Positions 13,300 to 22,730 are shown, numbered from the stretch's first letter. The stretch: 26,999 nucleotides of DNA from a virus (IMGVR_UViG_3300036406_000633:1-26999); one strand, 5' to 3'. The notes: generated by a model from the letters alone, not told the origin. Program-made: numbers and translations.

Positions 13300-16170
13300 T
13301 TAATTTATATTAGAATCATCTTCGTGCCAAGAACAAACATCCAAATATGATTGAATTGTAAATCCTGGTTTGCAGGTCCAATCAAAATCTATACATTTTC
13401 TTGAAAAAGACTTGAACATTAAAGGAGTTATTCTATCACTAAAATCCTTAGCATCTTGCCAATTAATTGCATCATCATAAAGGTATTTCTCAGGTTCAAT
13501 CAGCATTTTCTTAACACAATCATCAAATCTGGCACAGTAGTGTGCTCCAATATAAGTTTCAGGTCGTGTCAAATAGTTTGCATACTGTGCAAGTTCATAT
13601 TTTCCAATACGAACTTTATCAGCAATACTATTGTACTCTAAAGGAATATCAAACAATTGATGCAGATTTTCCGTTGTACCCCAATAAATGTGATCTCTTG
13701 GATGGAAAAGTAAAGATGGGAACATTCCCGCAACAAAAATATTACCTTCAATATGATTTTCCATAAGAAATTCATACATATTCACCATACTATTGTAATT
13801 ATATTTTTGGTCAGATCTCATCTTTGCAGAAAACTTTGTTTTACAGAGTTTGATTCCAGCAAAAGATGTTGTAATCTGTAAGTTTTTATTGCAAGTTCCT
13901 GGAGTTAATGGATATACACTTCTGACATATTTAACTTTTGATGAATGATAATGTTCTGGTCTATCATCATCCCAACAAGAAACAATTACATTATTTACGA
14001 AAGGAACTCTTAAATACTCATCAATAATCTCATCAGTATATTCGCCGTATTTTCCCTGAAGGACGATATCCATTTTCTCACTTTCACTAACTTCAACAAC
14101 ATCTACACTACTTTCGGTTGAATTATTAAGGGTAAAGTAGATAATAAACTGTCCGAGATAAGTGTCCTTCCAGTATTCTTTAAATCCATAGAGATAATTA
14201 TTATTAAAAATGTGTTCGGTAACTTCCTTACCGCTTCTTTCATAAACATGAAATAATTTGCATTTGGTGAGATATAAGTCTCTGAATTCAATAAACTTTT
14301 CTATAGCATTCTTATGGTCATTAATATGCCATTCGCCCGCACAGTGTCCAACATTCTTAATAATGAAATCATAATTTTCTTTAGTGAAAATAGAATACTC
14401 CCCACCTTCACAATCAAACTTCAAGAAATCAATTCTAGTAATGTTATTTTCTTCAACAATTTTTTTGAATGTTGTTGTGGGATATTCGTTTCCATCATTT
14501 TCATAGATATAAACACCCCTTTCAGCAATAACTTTATTATCCTCTTCGGCATCAGAAATAGCCTTGTTGATAAAAGTTACAGGACCGTGACCAACATTCT
14601 TTTTCAGAGAATGAATAAGAGTATTAGAAGGTTCAACACAATAGACTTGCTTTGGTTTTTTATCCAGAATTGAATAAGTAAAGGATCCACAGTTTGCACC
14701 AGCATCAAATACAACATCTCCTGCTTTTATTGGACACCATTTTTCATATGTCCTTTCAATAAAATTCTCTCTTGAGAACATTTCTGCATATTCTGGATCT
14801 GTACTACCCCAATCAAAGTTAGATGGCACTAAAAGATTGGGAAAATATTTCTGAATATTATCCAAAACTGCATTACGATATCCTTCTTGCATCCGATAAT
14901 TCTCGTGCAAATCCTTCAAGATTGAACCAGACTCCTCGTTTTTACCCCACCACCATCCTGAGATTGCTTTTTCAAATAACAATCCATAATCTCCCGGATA
15001 TCCAATATCATTTCTAAATGGTTGCAAATCCTTTTCCGCCAGATTCAGACCCTGAGTTGCGACAAGATAAGTATCAGTCCACTGCTCTCTCTTACTATGA
15101 AACCTGGCAAGAAAATAATATGCTTCTGGACGATTCGGCAAAACATATAATGCGTGTTGAACTAAAGTACGAGCAGTCAAATCTCGGGTTCCTTGCATTT
15201 CATAGCAAAGATGAGCCCATAGAAGAGCTTCATAAGCAAGATGTGGATCTTCTGCTCTTTCGGCACATCTTAAAAAGTATGAGAGTGCCGGTGCAGTATG
15301 CTTTTGATTCCAATACCAAGCACCGAGTTTAAGATTGTTCTCGGCATTTTCTGGGTCATTAGCATACTCCCCAAGAAGATATTCAATTTCATTCATCATA
15401 AAAACTTTAGGTTCTTCTTTTTTATTAATTGCAAAAGGTTTATTTTTATTTTTCCAATAATTTAAAACAGTTTCTCTTGCCCCATAATGACCCCCTTTCT
15501 GATTATTAACAACTTCCTTATCTTCTTCGGGAGAAAATGTAGTGGCAAACTTGACATCTTCTACAAATAAAGGAACGGCAGCTCCACCTTTATTTACCGT
15601 TTCAAATAAAATATTCTCAACCAAAGGAACCGCATAATTATTAACACCAGGAATTTCAAGATGAAACTTCTTTTCACCCAAAGAATAACTATCAACTAGT
15701 AATTTTGCATATTCTCTTGTAAGAATATATGCCGTTGCTGCCCAGTCATCCCATAATTTTTTTCTAATTTCAAATGTTTCATAGTTATCTCGGATTAAAA
15801 GTAATTGAACATACAAAGAACCCTCAGGAATTGTTTCAATAAACTCTTCCCAAGTAAAGTCCCAATATTGAATAGTTTCAAGACTTAAATCATCCTCACA
15901 GAAAAATGCATATTCTTCATCAGTTTCTTCATACCACTTACGAATTGCTTTAATGTGAGAGACCGCACAACCGATTGTTCCCCCATTCATTTGATCCAAA
16001 AACTTTCCGGTGATTTCATCATCAGACTCACTATATCTTTTGGATATGATTGCGGTGGGAGTTATTCCATATTCGGCAAACTGCTTTTCCAGATTTTTTT
16101 GACGGTCTGTACTTTCTTCAAGAGAAATATAATAGACTGAGGGAAAATTTTCAAGTTTGTTCTTTTTCAT
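13300..16170 (-). CDS. Four-domain protein: GT25 glycosyltransferase, TPR, FkbM methyltransferase, WavE-like
   Basis: 956 aa. Residues about 10-245 form a GT25 glycosyltransferase: YYISLEESTDRQ (13-24), IGCAVSHIKAI (66-76) and the acidic CEDD (91-94). Residues about 255-445 are helical and TPR-like, with WYWNQ, ALSYFLRCAE and PEAYYFLARFH. Residues about 475-675 are an FkbM-type methyltransferase with the SAM motif VVFDAGANCGSF (486-497) and DFLKFDCEGGE (581-591). Residues about 695-945 resemble the WavE lipopolysaccharide-synthesis family (VIVSCWDDDRP, FSAKMRSDQKY). It probably builds and methylates a glycan, acting in the cytoplasm. GT25 enzymes work on LPS in bacteria and on collagen in animals. 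The acceptor here is unknown: host LPS or the phage's own fibre are both possible. Confidence 0.85.
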   Translation of the reverse strand: MKKNKLENFPSVYYISLEESTDRQKNLEKQFAEYGITPTAIISKRYSESDDEITGKFLDQMNGGTIGCAVSHIKAIRKWYEETDEEYAFFCEDDLSLETIQYWDFTWEEFIETIPEGSLYVQLLLIRDNYETFEIRKKLWDDWAATAYILTREYAKLLVDSYSLGEKKFHLEIPGVNNYAVPLVENILFETVNKGGAAVPLFVEDVKFATTFSPEEDKEVVNNQKGGHYGARETVLNYWKNKNKPFAINKKEEPKVFMMNEIEYLLGEYANDPENAENNLKLGAWYWNQKHTAPALSYFLRCAERAEDPHLAYEALLWAHLCYEMQGTRDLTARTLVQHALYVLPNRPEAYYFLARFHSKREQWTDTYLVATQGLNLAEKDLQPFRNDIGYPGDYGLLFEKAISGWWWGKNEESGSILKDLHENYRMQEGYRNAVLDNIQKYFPNLLVPSNFDWGSTDPEYAEMFSRENFIERTYEKWCPIKAGDVVFDAGANCGSFTYSILDKKPKQVYCVEPSNTLIHSLKKNVGHGPVTFINKAISDAEEDNKVIAERGVYIYENDGNEYPTTTFKKIVEENNITRIDFLKFDCEGGEYSIFTKENYDFIIKNVGHCAGEWHINDHKNAIEKFIEFRDLYLTKCKLFHVYERSGKEVTEHIFNNNYLYGFKEYWKDTYLGQFIIYFTLNNSTESSVDVVEVSESEKMDIVLQGKYGEYTDEIIDEYLRVPFVNNVIVSCWDDDRPEHYHSSKVKYVRSVYPLTPGTCNKNLQITTSFAGIKLCKTKFSAKMRSDQKYNYNSMVNMYEFLMENHIEGNIFVAGMFPSLLFHPRDHIYWGTTENLHQLFDIPLEYNSIADKVRIGKYELAQYANYLTRPETYIGAHYCARFDDCVKKMLIEPEKYLYDDAINWQDAKDFSDRITPLMFKSFSRKCIDFDWTCKPGFTIQSYLDVCSWHEDDSNIN

Positions 16171-16204
16171 TATTTTATGTGCGTAGTAATTTTGTTCATT
16201 TTAG

Positions 16205-17554
16205 TCATTCTCTCATAAATTCTTCAATCGTAAGAATAGAACCAATATTTCTCCACCAATTTAAATTATCTTGATAGGATTGATGATGGTATGAATTAAC
16301 TGGTTGCTTCTTCCCTTCTTCCGTATTCGGGTCAAGGTACGAAGGCATAAAACTCAGGTCTTCAGTAAATAAAGGAGCACCATAAACTTTACCTAATGGA
16401 GAGAAGATAATGGTTTCAATCACGGGAACCTTAGCCCAGTCCTCTCTGAGATAAATGTCGGCACCCTGTACATCTAAATGAAACTTACCATCATAATAAT
16501 ATGTATCAATTAGTTTTTTGGCAAATTCTCGTTTAATAAGATAAGCACAACCAGACCAATCACACCAACAACGATTGCGGAATCCAATTTTAAATCTATC
16601 AAATTCTTCTTCACGCAACCAGGCAAGTTGAACAATCTCCCAGTCATCAGGAAGACTATTGTAAAAATCATCCCAAGTAAAGTTCCAGTACTGAACCAGT
16701 TCCATACTCAAATCATCTTCACAGAAAAATGCAACCTCTTCAGTAGTATTATCATACCATTCTTTGATTGCCTTAAGATGCGATGTGACAGGACCTCTAC
16801 TTCCAATAGTCAAACGGTCAACGTATTCAGATATAATTTCGTGTTGAGTATCATCATACTTATAAAAAATATGAGGTGTGATACGATCAACACCAACCTC
16901 AGAGAACTTTTGATGTAACTTTTCTCTTCTTTCGGTACAGTAATCAACACTAATATAATGAACTGGGGGTAGATTATTAAGTTTAGATTTATCTGGTTTG
17001 TAATAAATCCAACACTTTTCATCTGGCGTAAATCCAGTCAGTAATTCATTTACTGCTCGTTTGACACCAGGAAACCAATCGTATTCATCGTGATAATAAT
17101 CGTGCCCTGCAATTATTCCACCTGATTTTACTTTAGGATACCAGGCAATAATATCATCTCGGACATCCTCATACTCATGAGAAGCGTCAATAAAAACAAA
17201 ATCCAAAGATTCATCCTTGAATTTTTTGACTGCCTCAAGAGAAGTCATCTTAAGTGGAAAATAATATTCACCAACAGGTCTCATATTGTCAATAAAGATA
17301 TCATAGAGTTTAGATAACTCTTCCATTCCTTCGTGCTCAACACTTCCTTCCCAAGTATCTACACAGAAGAACTCAATATCCTTATTGGAGTTGGCAATCT
17401 CAACACACATATATGCTGCTGATTTACCTTTCCAACAACCAACTTCCACAAAACGACTACCCGAAGGAAATCGTTTCACAATTCTAGAGTAAAGATTGGG
17501 ATAAGAAAACCAACCTTCACCGAAATTATCACTTCCACAAATATGTTCCATCAT
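16205..17554 (-). CDS. Methyltransferase fused to GT25 glycosyltransferase
   Basis: 449 aa. Residues about 1-185 are a class I SAM methyltransferase of the Methyltransf_24 type: FVEVGCWKGKSA (35-46), D66 and FIDASHEYEDV (121-131), then GGIIAGHDYY (145-154). Residues about 195-430 are a GT25 domain: VHYISVDYCTERR (198-210), SHLKAIKEWY (258-267) and FFCEDDLSMEL (276-286). The GT25 half is clearly paralogous to the one in the 956-aa protein, with the same EDDLS and QYW-FTW motifs. It starts ATGATG, and its first codon overlaps the stop of the upstream gene by 4 bases. It is probably part of the same glycan pathway. Confidence 0.88.
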   Translation of the reverse strand: MMEHICGSDNFGEGWFSYPNLYSRIVKRFPSGSRFVEVGCWKGKSAAYMCVEIANSNKDIEFFCVDTWEGSVEHEGMEELSKLYDIFIDNMRPVGEYYFPLKMTSLEAVKKFKDESLDFVFIDASHEYEDVRDDIIAWYPKVKSGGIIAGHDYYHDEYDWFPGVKRAVNELLTGFTPDEKCWIYYKPDKSKLNNLPPVHYISVDYCTERREKLHQKFSEVGVDRITPHIFYKYDDTQHEIISEYVDRLTIGSRGPVTSHLKAIKEWYDNTTEEVAFFCEDDLSMELVQYWNFTWDDFYNSLPDDWEIVQLAWLREEEFDRFKIGFRNRCWCDWSGCAYLIKREFAKKLIDTYYYDGKFHLDVQGADIYLREDWAKVPVIETIIFSPLGKVYGAPLFTEDLSFMPSYLDPNTEEGKKQPVNSYHHQSYQDNLNWWRNIGSILTIEEFMRE

Positions 17555-19191
17555 TTTAACTCAAGCAATACCGATTCTGAATTTTCATACAATCTACCAT
17601 CCACCGCAATCTTATGAGTGGGAATATATTTCTCAACCAATTCAGGCCAAATAGTTCCCAGTTCATCGTGAAATTCAATTGCAATATACTTGAAGTCCGC
17701 AAAACAAGTTGCATTTTCAAGAATATTTTTTTCTGCACCTTCAATATCAATCTTCAGAAAATCATATTTGGGAAGATTTTCCAAAGTTATAGTAGGAATA
17801 TCATTAAACTGAATCGTGTGATTATTGGAGTGCATATTATATCCACCCACATTACCATCAGATTGACCAAGTAAAATGAAATCTTGTCCGTAATATAGTG
17901 CCTTATTGATAACTTTAATACGATACTCGTTCTTAAATCTTTCTTGAATGAAGTTAAAATTCACAGGAACTGGTTCAAGAATTAGTGCAGTATCAAGAGA
18001 TGGAATTTTTGAGAACATAATTTTGGGAACTTCACCAGTACATCCACCCACATCAAGAACAGATTTGATTTTCTTCTCTTTAAGAAACTCAATAATATTC
18101 ACATAAAATGGTCGTAAAGTCCATTCCTCATTTGTATAATAGATATGACCTTCTAATGATTCTGTAGGATAACCAGTGAATGATGGGAATGCTTCCGGTT
18201 GTGGTTCAGATACAGTTTCAAGACCAATAAAGTCCAACACAAATTCTTTAGAAGCTCTTACCAAATATGCCGCATTATCTTGAAATCCAAAAGTAATCAA
18301 ATAATCACCTTTGTATTCTACCATACCTACGGCAAATTCAATCTCGGCATTCATAAAAGAAAACTGCCTTGATACTTTAACGATGTTCCAGTCCTTGTCC
18401 CAGACCACAAAACGGTGACGATACACACCATCTTTTCTTCCGGCGGCACTTTGAGTCATATAAGTTTCGTGTGTCAGGCACATACGATACTCACCAACAG
18501 GAATAACCTGAGAACCACCACGAAGGTCAATCGTTCCAAAATTCTTCCAGTCTTTTCTTACAACAGTTTCAGTTGTCCCTTTTTCTGGATTGTACTTAAC
18601 AACTTCTGTACCATTCGTCCATTTCACATAATGATATGGCATATCCAGAATTGGCATCCAGTTCTTATTACAATATTCTTCATCTGGTGGAGGAGCAGGA
18701 ATACGACGCTGGCTGATTTCTTTAACTCCACTTTCAGTAATTTCAATCTCCGAAAGTTCCATACGACCAGTTCCAATCGTATCTAAGTCTCTTCGCACTC
18801 CTGTTACATAAAGTTTATCGTTCCAGCGAACAATACGACAATCTTCTAGTCCCACAAATTCCCACAGTTCTTTATCTGGGAATTTTGAAGTATCAATATG
18901 ATGATAAGATTTAATACTCATATCATCATTCATCTCGCACATAATGTTCCAAGTGCGAAGTCTCCAATCGTTCTCTGGATGAATATAAACTAGTGGTCCC
19001 CACTGGTTTTCATAAATCTTTTTTTCCGAATGATAAAGAGTATAGTTTATATTTCTTAGATTGACTAGAATTCTACCATTATCATTATAAACCGAAGGAT
19101 TTGTAATTGATGGTCCTTTGAGTTCTTCATGTGGAAGAATCAGGGGATGTATTGACCCACCATTATCAAGAGCAAGTTTTACAAAGTTCAT
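17551..19191 (-). CDS. Beta-propeller glycosidase/phosphorylase-like protein fused to FkbM methyltransferase
   Basis: 546 aa. Residues about 1-355 look like a five-bladed beta-propeller of the GH43/GH130 type: NPSVYNDNGRILVNLRN (31-47), GLEDCRIVRW (114-123) with an ED-R motif, LTHETYM (239-245) and AEIEFAVGMVEYKG (282-295). Residues about 370-546 are an FkbM methyltransferase with SVLDVGGCTGEVP (377-389) and DFLKIDIEGAEKNIL (477-491). The propeller may bind or cleave sugars, or act as a glycosyltransferase-linked module; the actual reaction is not known. Together with the next two genes (minus direction) it makes a glycan-modification cassette with two FkbM and two GT25 domains. Confidence 0.78.
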   Translation of the reverse strand: MNFVKLALDNGGSIHPLILPHEELKGPSITNPSVYNDNGRILVNLRNINYTLYHSEKKIYENQWGPLVYIHPENDWRLRTWNIMCEMNDDMSIKSYHHIDTSKFPDKELWEFVGLEDCRIVRWNDKLYVTGVRRDLDTIGTGRMELSEIEITESGVKEISQRRIPAPPPDEEYCNKNWMPILDMPYHYVKWTNGTEVVKYNPEKGTTETVVRKDWKNFGTIDLRGGSQVIPVGEYRMCLTHETYMTQSAAGRKDGVYRHRFVVWDKDWNIVKVSRQFSFMNAEIEFAVGMVEYKGDYLITFGFQDNAAYLVRASKEFVLDFIGLETVSEPQPEAFPSFTGYPTESLEGHIYYTNEEWTLRPFYVNIIEFLKEKKIKSVLDVGGCTGEVPKIMFSKIPSLDTALILEPVPVNFNFIQERFKNEYRIKVINKALYYGQDFILLGQSDGNVGGYNMHSNNHTIQFNDIPTITLENLPKYDFLKIDIEGAEKNILENATCFADFKYIAIEFHDELGTIWPELVEKYIPTHKIAVDGRLYENSESVLLELK

Positions 19192-19253
19192 ATAACCATT
19201 CTAATTTATCTTATGTATCTATTTTACATCAAAATCAAAAATTATACAAGTGC

Positions 19254-19763
19254 TTATACGTTATATCCTTCTAATATGACGTTGATGTTACCGGCGTCAA
19301 AGGTGTCTGTGCCGTTCACGGTGGTGACTCGGATTCCTGTGACAGTGCCAGAAATAGTAACTGAACCAGCTATGGTATTCATGTTGCTTATGTCAGAACG
19401 CGCAATATTTCCGCTTCCAATCCATTGGGTTGAGGAAAATTGCGTCAGCACCAAGTGACCATGGCGAACAGCGGCGGCGGCGGAGACTGTATCCGTAAAT
19501 CCAGTAGTAAAAGCCCCACCCCCACCAGTGCCAAGGTAACCTGTACTAACAACACTTCCTCCGACAATTAGGCGAATTTGTATAAAACTACTGCCACTAG
19601 TGCTGACTCCAGCAAGCATCACCGTAATTCGCTTTACCCAACTTGGAATACTTGCGTATTCAACTGAGGTGCCTGTAGCAGATTTTGCTGTTTCAAGTCT
19701 CATTAATTCATAAAAAGAAGTCCCTACTACATCAGTTGCTTTATTTACAGCTAAAGTACTCAT
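19254..19763 (-). CDS. Small tail-fibre or receptor-binding type protein
   Basis: 169 aa. It begins MSTLAVNKATDVVG and has a beta-rich middle with SWVKRITVMLAGVSTSG (about 41-57) and a C-terminal part in Thr/Val repeats (GSVTISGTVTGIRVTT). The 'WVKRI-VM-AGVSTSG' block is common in tail-fibre or spike end-domains of phages and prophages. It probably forms a distal fibre tip. An ATAAATA element lies 20 bases upstream of the start. It is the last gene of the fibre block before the glycan genes. Confidence 0.75.
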   Translation of the reverse strand: MSTLAVNKATDVVGTSFYELMRLETAKSATGTSVEYASIPSWVKRITVMLAGVSTSGSSFIQIRLIVGGSVVSTGYLGTGGGGAFTTGFTDTVSAAAAVRHGHLVLTQFSSTQWIGSGNIARSDISNMNTIAGSVTISGTVTGIRVTTVNGTDTFDAGNINVILEGYNV

Positions 19764-19783
19764 ATTTTTATAATCTTTTTAGT

Positions 19784-19790
19784 TATTTAT
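19784..19790 (-). promoter_or_regulatory. Late-promoter-like ATAAATA before the 169-aa fibre gene
   Basis: ATAAATA on the minus strand, 20 bases before the ATG at 19763 and overlapping the stop codon of the oxygenase gene by one base. It matches the T4 late -10 core at seven of eight positions. Confidence 0.4.
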
Positions 19791-20443
19791 CAAGTTCTAT
19801 CAAAAGCAAAGGGAAGATAAGGTCCATTTGCATTCACATAATGAAAAAAGATTTGATGATGGTATGTATCATCTTTTTTAAACACTCTTTGAATTTTATT
19901 ATATTTTGATTCTAAAGGATACCTCCAGTGCTCTCTTTCACATCCTTTGTAAATGACTGCATCACCATTTTTCATATTTACAAAGCTTTCATTACTATTG
20001 GGTGTCTCAAACCAAATAGGCCAAGGTTCTTTTCTATTTGTACTGATTTGAAGAGTAACACTCACTTCACAGGAAGGTCTATCACTATGTCTTTTCAATC
20101 CTTGTCCAGTAAAATAAAATCTATCAAAATAATAAGTAGGATATAAATCAATACCTAAAGTATCTTCTACTTCTTTTTTGACAAGATAATGAAGTTCTTT
20201 ATATGGAGGAAAATTATATCTTGATAATGAACCTTGAACTTGTTTTTCTTCTGGTTCATAATTAGATTTATTTTTTCCAAAATAATTAATTTGCCCTCTT
20301 TCTTCTGGAACTGGTGAAAAAATCATTTCTGGATTTGTTACCATACCTGGAACAAAAAGATATCCATTTTTTTCAAATGACTGATGATTAGTCATTTGAT
20401 AGGTTGGTAAGGTTTGTTTTTGTGGATATTGTCTTTCCATCAT
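19790..20443 (-). CDS. 2OG-Fe(II) oxygenase (217 aa)
   Basis: 217 aa. The iron-binding H-x-D is at 119/121 (KRHSDRPSCEVSVTLQ), and the distal His is probably H172 in GDAVIYKGCEREHWR. The order of strands around these motifs fits a 2-oxoglutarate/Fe(II) dioxygenase of the prolyl-hydroxylase superfamily. It should hydroxylate or demethylate a substrate that cannot be read from the sequence. It starts ATGATG with a GAGGAG Shine-Dalgarno 6 bases upstream. A second, unrelated-looking 2OG oxygenase lies just upstream, and both lie between tail-fibre genes. Such enzymes are common in cyanophages. Confidence 0.85.
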   Translation of the reverse strand: MMERQYPQKQTLPTYQMTNHQSFEKNGYLFVPGMVTNPEMIFSPVPEERGQINYFGKNKSNYEPEEKQVQGSLSRYNFPPYKELHYLVKKEVEDTLGIDLYPTYYFDRFYFTGQGLKRHSDRPSCEVSVTLQISTNRKEPWPIWFETPNSNESFVNMKNGDAVIYKGCEREHWRYPLESKYNKIQRVFKKDDTYHHQIFFHYVNANGPYLPFAFDRT

Positions 20444-20468
20444 AAAATCTCCTCATTTTTGTTGTTGT

Positions 20469-21095
20469 TTAGCGAAATCTTGGACCAATAATCCACCCAA
20501 CTAAAGATTTTCTGACACCAGATTTTACTTTCTTTACTCTATGTGGTGTTCTTGAATCAAAAAATGCAATAGTCCCTTTTTGCTTTGGCATAAAATAAGG
20601 TTTCCCAGAATTATCAAGAAACTGGACTTCACCTCCAGTATATTCATCAAAATTTGAAAGTTGTAAACTAAAAGAAAGTTTTCTTACATATTCTACATTT
20701 GTTGCAATAAAATCTTGTGGGTCATTAACACCAGAAGTTGTAATATTTTGTGGTTTGTAAGAAACATCTATACCTGCATCAGTATGCCAATTATAAAATT
20801 CACCTTCTGAGTATCTTGTATATTGTAAATTCTCCCCATCAATACAAGTTAAATCATAAAGAAAATTTTCTCTATTTGCTCTTGTGGCATAATGCCAAAG
20901 AAATCCACCAATCCAGTGTGTAGTAGGAATCCATACATTTTTACTATTTCTAATGCCCTTATTTACTTCTCCCTGACCACCATATCCAATCACAGAATCC
21001 CCAAAATTATTTTCAAAGACTTTTAAATCTTTTTCTAAAATACTTATAATATCTTCAGGTAGATTAGTATCATACCATAATGTCTGAAATGCCAT
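20469..21095 (-). CDS. 2OG-Fe(II) oxygenase, prolyl 4-hydroxylase/PiuC-like (208 aa)
   Basis: 208 aa. A complete P4H-type motif set is present: YNWHTDAG with H104 and D106, LSFSLQLSNFDEYTGGEVQFL (about 140-160), distal H185 in DSRTPHRVKKV, and the 2OG-binding R195 followed by KSLVGWIIG. It is shorter than animal prolyl hydroxylases and most like small bacterial and phage hydroxylases. Its substrate is unknown; fibre proteins encoded nearby are candidates by position only. A late-promoter-like AATAAATA lies 21 bases before the start. Confidence 0.9.
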   Translation of the reverse strand: MAFQTLWYDTNLPEDIISILEKDLKVFENNFGDSVIGYGGQGEVNKGIRNSKNVWIPTTHWIGGFLWHYATRANRENFLYDLTCIDGENLQYTRYSEGEFYNWHTDAGIDVSYKPQNITTSGVNDPQDFIATNVEYVRKLSFSLQLSNFDEYTGGEVQFLDNSGKPYFMPKQKGTIAFFDSRTPHRVKKVKSGVRKSLVGWIIGPRFR

Positions 21096-21116
21096 AAAAA
21101 ATCAAATCATTTGAAC

Positions 21117-21124
21117 TATTTATT
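21117..21124 (-). promoter_or_regulatory. Late-promoter-like AATAAATA before the P4H-like gene
   Basis: AATAAATA on the minus strand, 21 bases before the ATG at 21095. It matches the T4 late element except for the first base, and lies between the glycine-rich fibre gene and the oxygenase. Confidence 0.45.
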
Positions 21125-21129
21125 TTGAA

Positions 21130-21960
21130 TCAATCATATAAAACAAATTTTAAATATCCAATCCCTCCAGGACCACCAGTGCCAGTACCAGCACCACCGC
21201 CAGCACCCACTTGATATGAATATGGAGAACCTCCAGTTATAGTAAGTCTTGAATGAATTGCAAGTCCTCCACCACCTCCACCGGCGGCGACGGCGCCGAG
21301 GAGGACTGCTCCAGAACTAGCACCACCACCTCCACCACCAAAGGGACTTCCAGGACCTCCAGGTATAGACGAAAGAGCAGCTGCTAGAGCAGCTGCTCCT
21401 CCTGCTCCGGATATTCCATTTGGAAATCCTCCAGCAGCACCACCAGTAGCAGTTGGAACAGACGGAACAATTACATTGTTACCACCCGCACCACCGGCAC
21501 TTCCTGGTGTATTTGTTGTTCCTCCAGTTGCAGGTCCACCAGCCCCCGCAGTCGTAGACCCAGCTGGAGAACCTCCAACTCCTCCACCTCCAACAACAGT
21601 AGAAAAAAACGAAGGAGTTCCAGCTGTTCCAGTAACACGTGTTAAAGGACCGGAGAATCCACCACCACCTCCTCCACCTCCAATAGCAAAAACATAAACT
21701 CCAGATACAATTGGATTTACAGTTACACTTCCACTTTGAGGTGTTTCAAGTATCACAGAAGCATCTGTTTTTACACCCACAACAGTTGCTACATTTCCTT
21801 TACCACCAGTAGCACTTGAAAATGCTGTTCCTCCTGAAATAGTGAGACTTGTGCCACCTTCAGGAAAAACTCCAGTACCAAAAGTTTCATTATAAAGACT
21901 TGCTTGTGCAACACTAGTATCATCAAAAATTATAGTTGGTCCTGAAACTGTGATTGCCAT
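21130..21960 (-). CDS. Glycine-rich tail-fibre adhesin-like protein
   Basis: 276 aa. The N-terminal 90 residues are a mixed beta domain. From about residue 93 the protein is dominated by Gly with Ala, Pro, Ser and Thr, including runs of up to eight Gly (about 94-101), and ends YSYQVGAGGGAGTGTG...GIGYLKFVLYD. Glycine-rich stretches separated by variable loops recall the polyglycine-II sandwich of gp38-type adhesins at fibre tips of T2-like and S16-like phages, so receptor binding is plausible. Homology to gp38 cannot be shown by eye. Codon use for Gly is varied (GGA, GGT, GGC), so the tract is less slippage-prone than a pure repeat. Confidence 0.75.
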   Translation of the reverse strand: MAITVSGPTIIFDDTSVAQASLYNETFGTGVFPEGGTSLTISGGTAFSSATGGKGNVATVVGVKTDASVILETPQSGSVTVNPIVSGVYVFAIGGGGGGGGFSGPLTRVTGTAGTPSFFSTVVGGGGVGGSPAGSTTAGAGGPATGGTTNTPGSAGGAGGNNVIVPSVPTATGGAAGGFPNGISGAGGAAALAAALSSIPGGPGSPFGGGGGGASSGAVLLGAVAAGGGGGGLAIHSRLTITGGSPYSYQVGAGGGAGTGTGGPGGIGYLKFVLYD

Positions 21961-22038
21961 TTTGTGGTGGTGGATAAATTACTGTTTCTGGAAATGTGGA
22001 GATTTTGTGAGGTATATGATGATTTTTATGGGGGGTTC

Positions 22039-22440
22039 TTATCTGAAGATGGCGGCATTCACAGTGGCGTAGTCGTCCGCAACCCATCTGGCGTTGGTGG
22101 TGCCCTCTGGACCAGTGACAAAACGACAACTACCTGATGCTAAGAGTCGTGAAGCAGTTAATCCGTAATAGAGATTCGCTGATGTAGATTCATAGTTCGC
22201 AGAAAATACTGCCGAGTAATTCGCATCGGGCATCGCAGTCGTAAAGTTCACCGTATAGTCTCCAGTCCCATTATCAGTAATACTAAGTACATTAAAAGAA
22301 GCACGAGTAGCAACAACTCCACTACCATTAAAGTTCACCCAGGATCTACAAAAAGTTCCAATTTGAGTTCCAGCACTATTATTGATAGTTGGTGGAGAAG
22401 TAGTGTTACTTTGAATTGTACCTACACTTAAAGTACTCAT
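22039..22440 (-). CDS. Tail-fibre tip-domain protein
   Basis: 133 aa. It begins MSTLSVGTIQSNTTSPPTI, an N-terminal start common to cyanophage fibre modules, followed by CRSWVNFNGSG (about 30-40) and ITDNGTGDYTVNFTTAMPDANYS at about 53-75 (a widespread fibre C-terminal pattern). It probably forms a short beta-structured tip. It starts 3 bases after the stop of the fibre-assembly-like gene. Confidence 0.82.
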   Translation of the reverse strand: MSTLSVGTIQSNTTSPPTINNSAGTQIGTFCRSWVNFNGSGVVATRASFNVLSITDNGTGDYTVNFTTAMPDANYSAVFSANYESTSANLYYGLTASRLLASGSCRFVTGPEGTTNARWVADDYATVNAAIFR

Positions 22441-22443
22441 AGT

Positions 22444-22728
22444 TTATACCAGTGGATTTGGACCTAAAACATTTTCATTCCAAACTTGCTTGAGTTCTTC
22501 AGTCACTCCAAGAACATCAGTTGCTGTTGGAATTACATCATCAATAATTGCGGTTGCATCACGAAGTGCTTGTTTTTCTGTAGTAACTTCTGCAACTTTA
22601 GTAGAATTTCCTACTTCAAGTGCCTTCATAAACTCCACATCCTTTTGCTCAAGTAAAGGATTTCTTACTTCACGAATTTTATCTTTGTGAATTTCTTTTG
22701 CTTTATCTATATTAATTCCAATAGGCAT
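22444..22728 (-). CDS. Putative tail-fibre assembly protein (94 aa)
   Basis: 94 aa from ATG 22728. A TTG at 22734 is a possible longer start, but AGGAGG lies 6 bases before the ATG and the TTG would overlap the previous gene's stop, so the ATG is preferred. The protein is helical, with REVRNPLLEQKDVEFMKALE (about 21-40) and KQALRDATAIIDDV. This pattern occurs in small phage tail-fibre-assembly-like proteins that lie beside fibre genes. It may help fold or attach one of the neighbouring fibres. There are no enzyme motifs. Confidence 0.7.
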   Translation of the reverse strand: MPIGINIDKAKEIHKDKIREVRNPLLEQKDVEFMKALEVGNSTKVAEVTTEKQALRDATAIIDDVIPTATDVLGVTEELKQVWNENVLGPNPLV

Positions 22729-22730
22729 TT

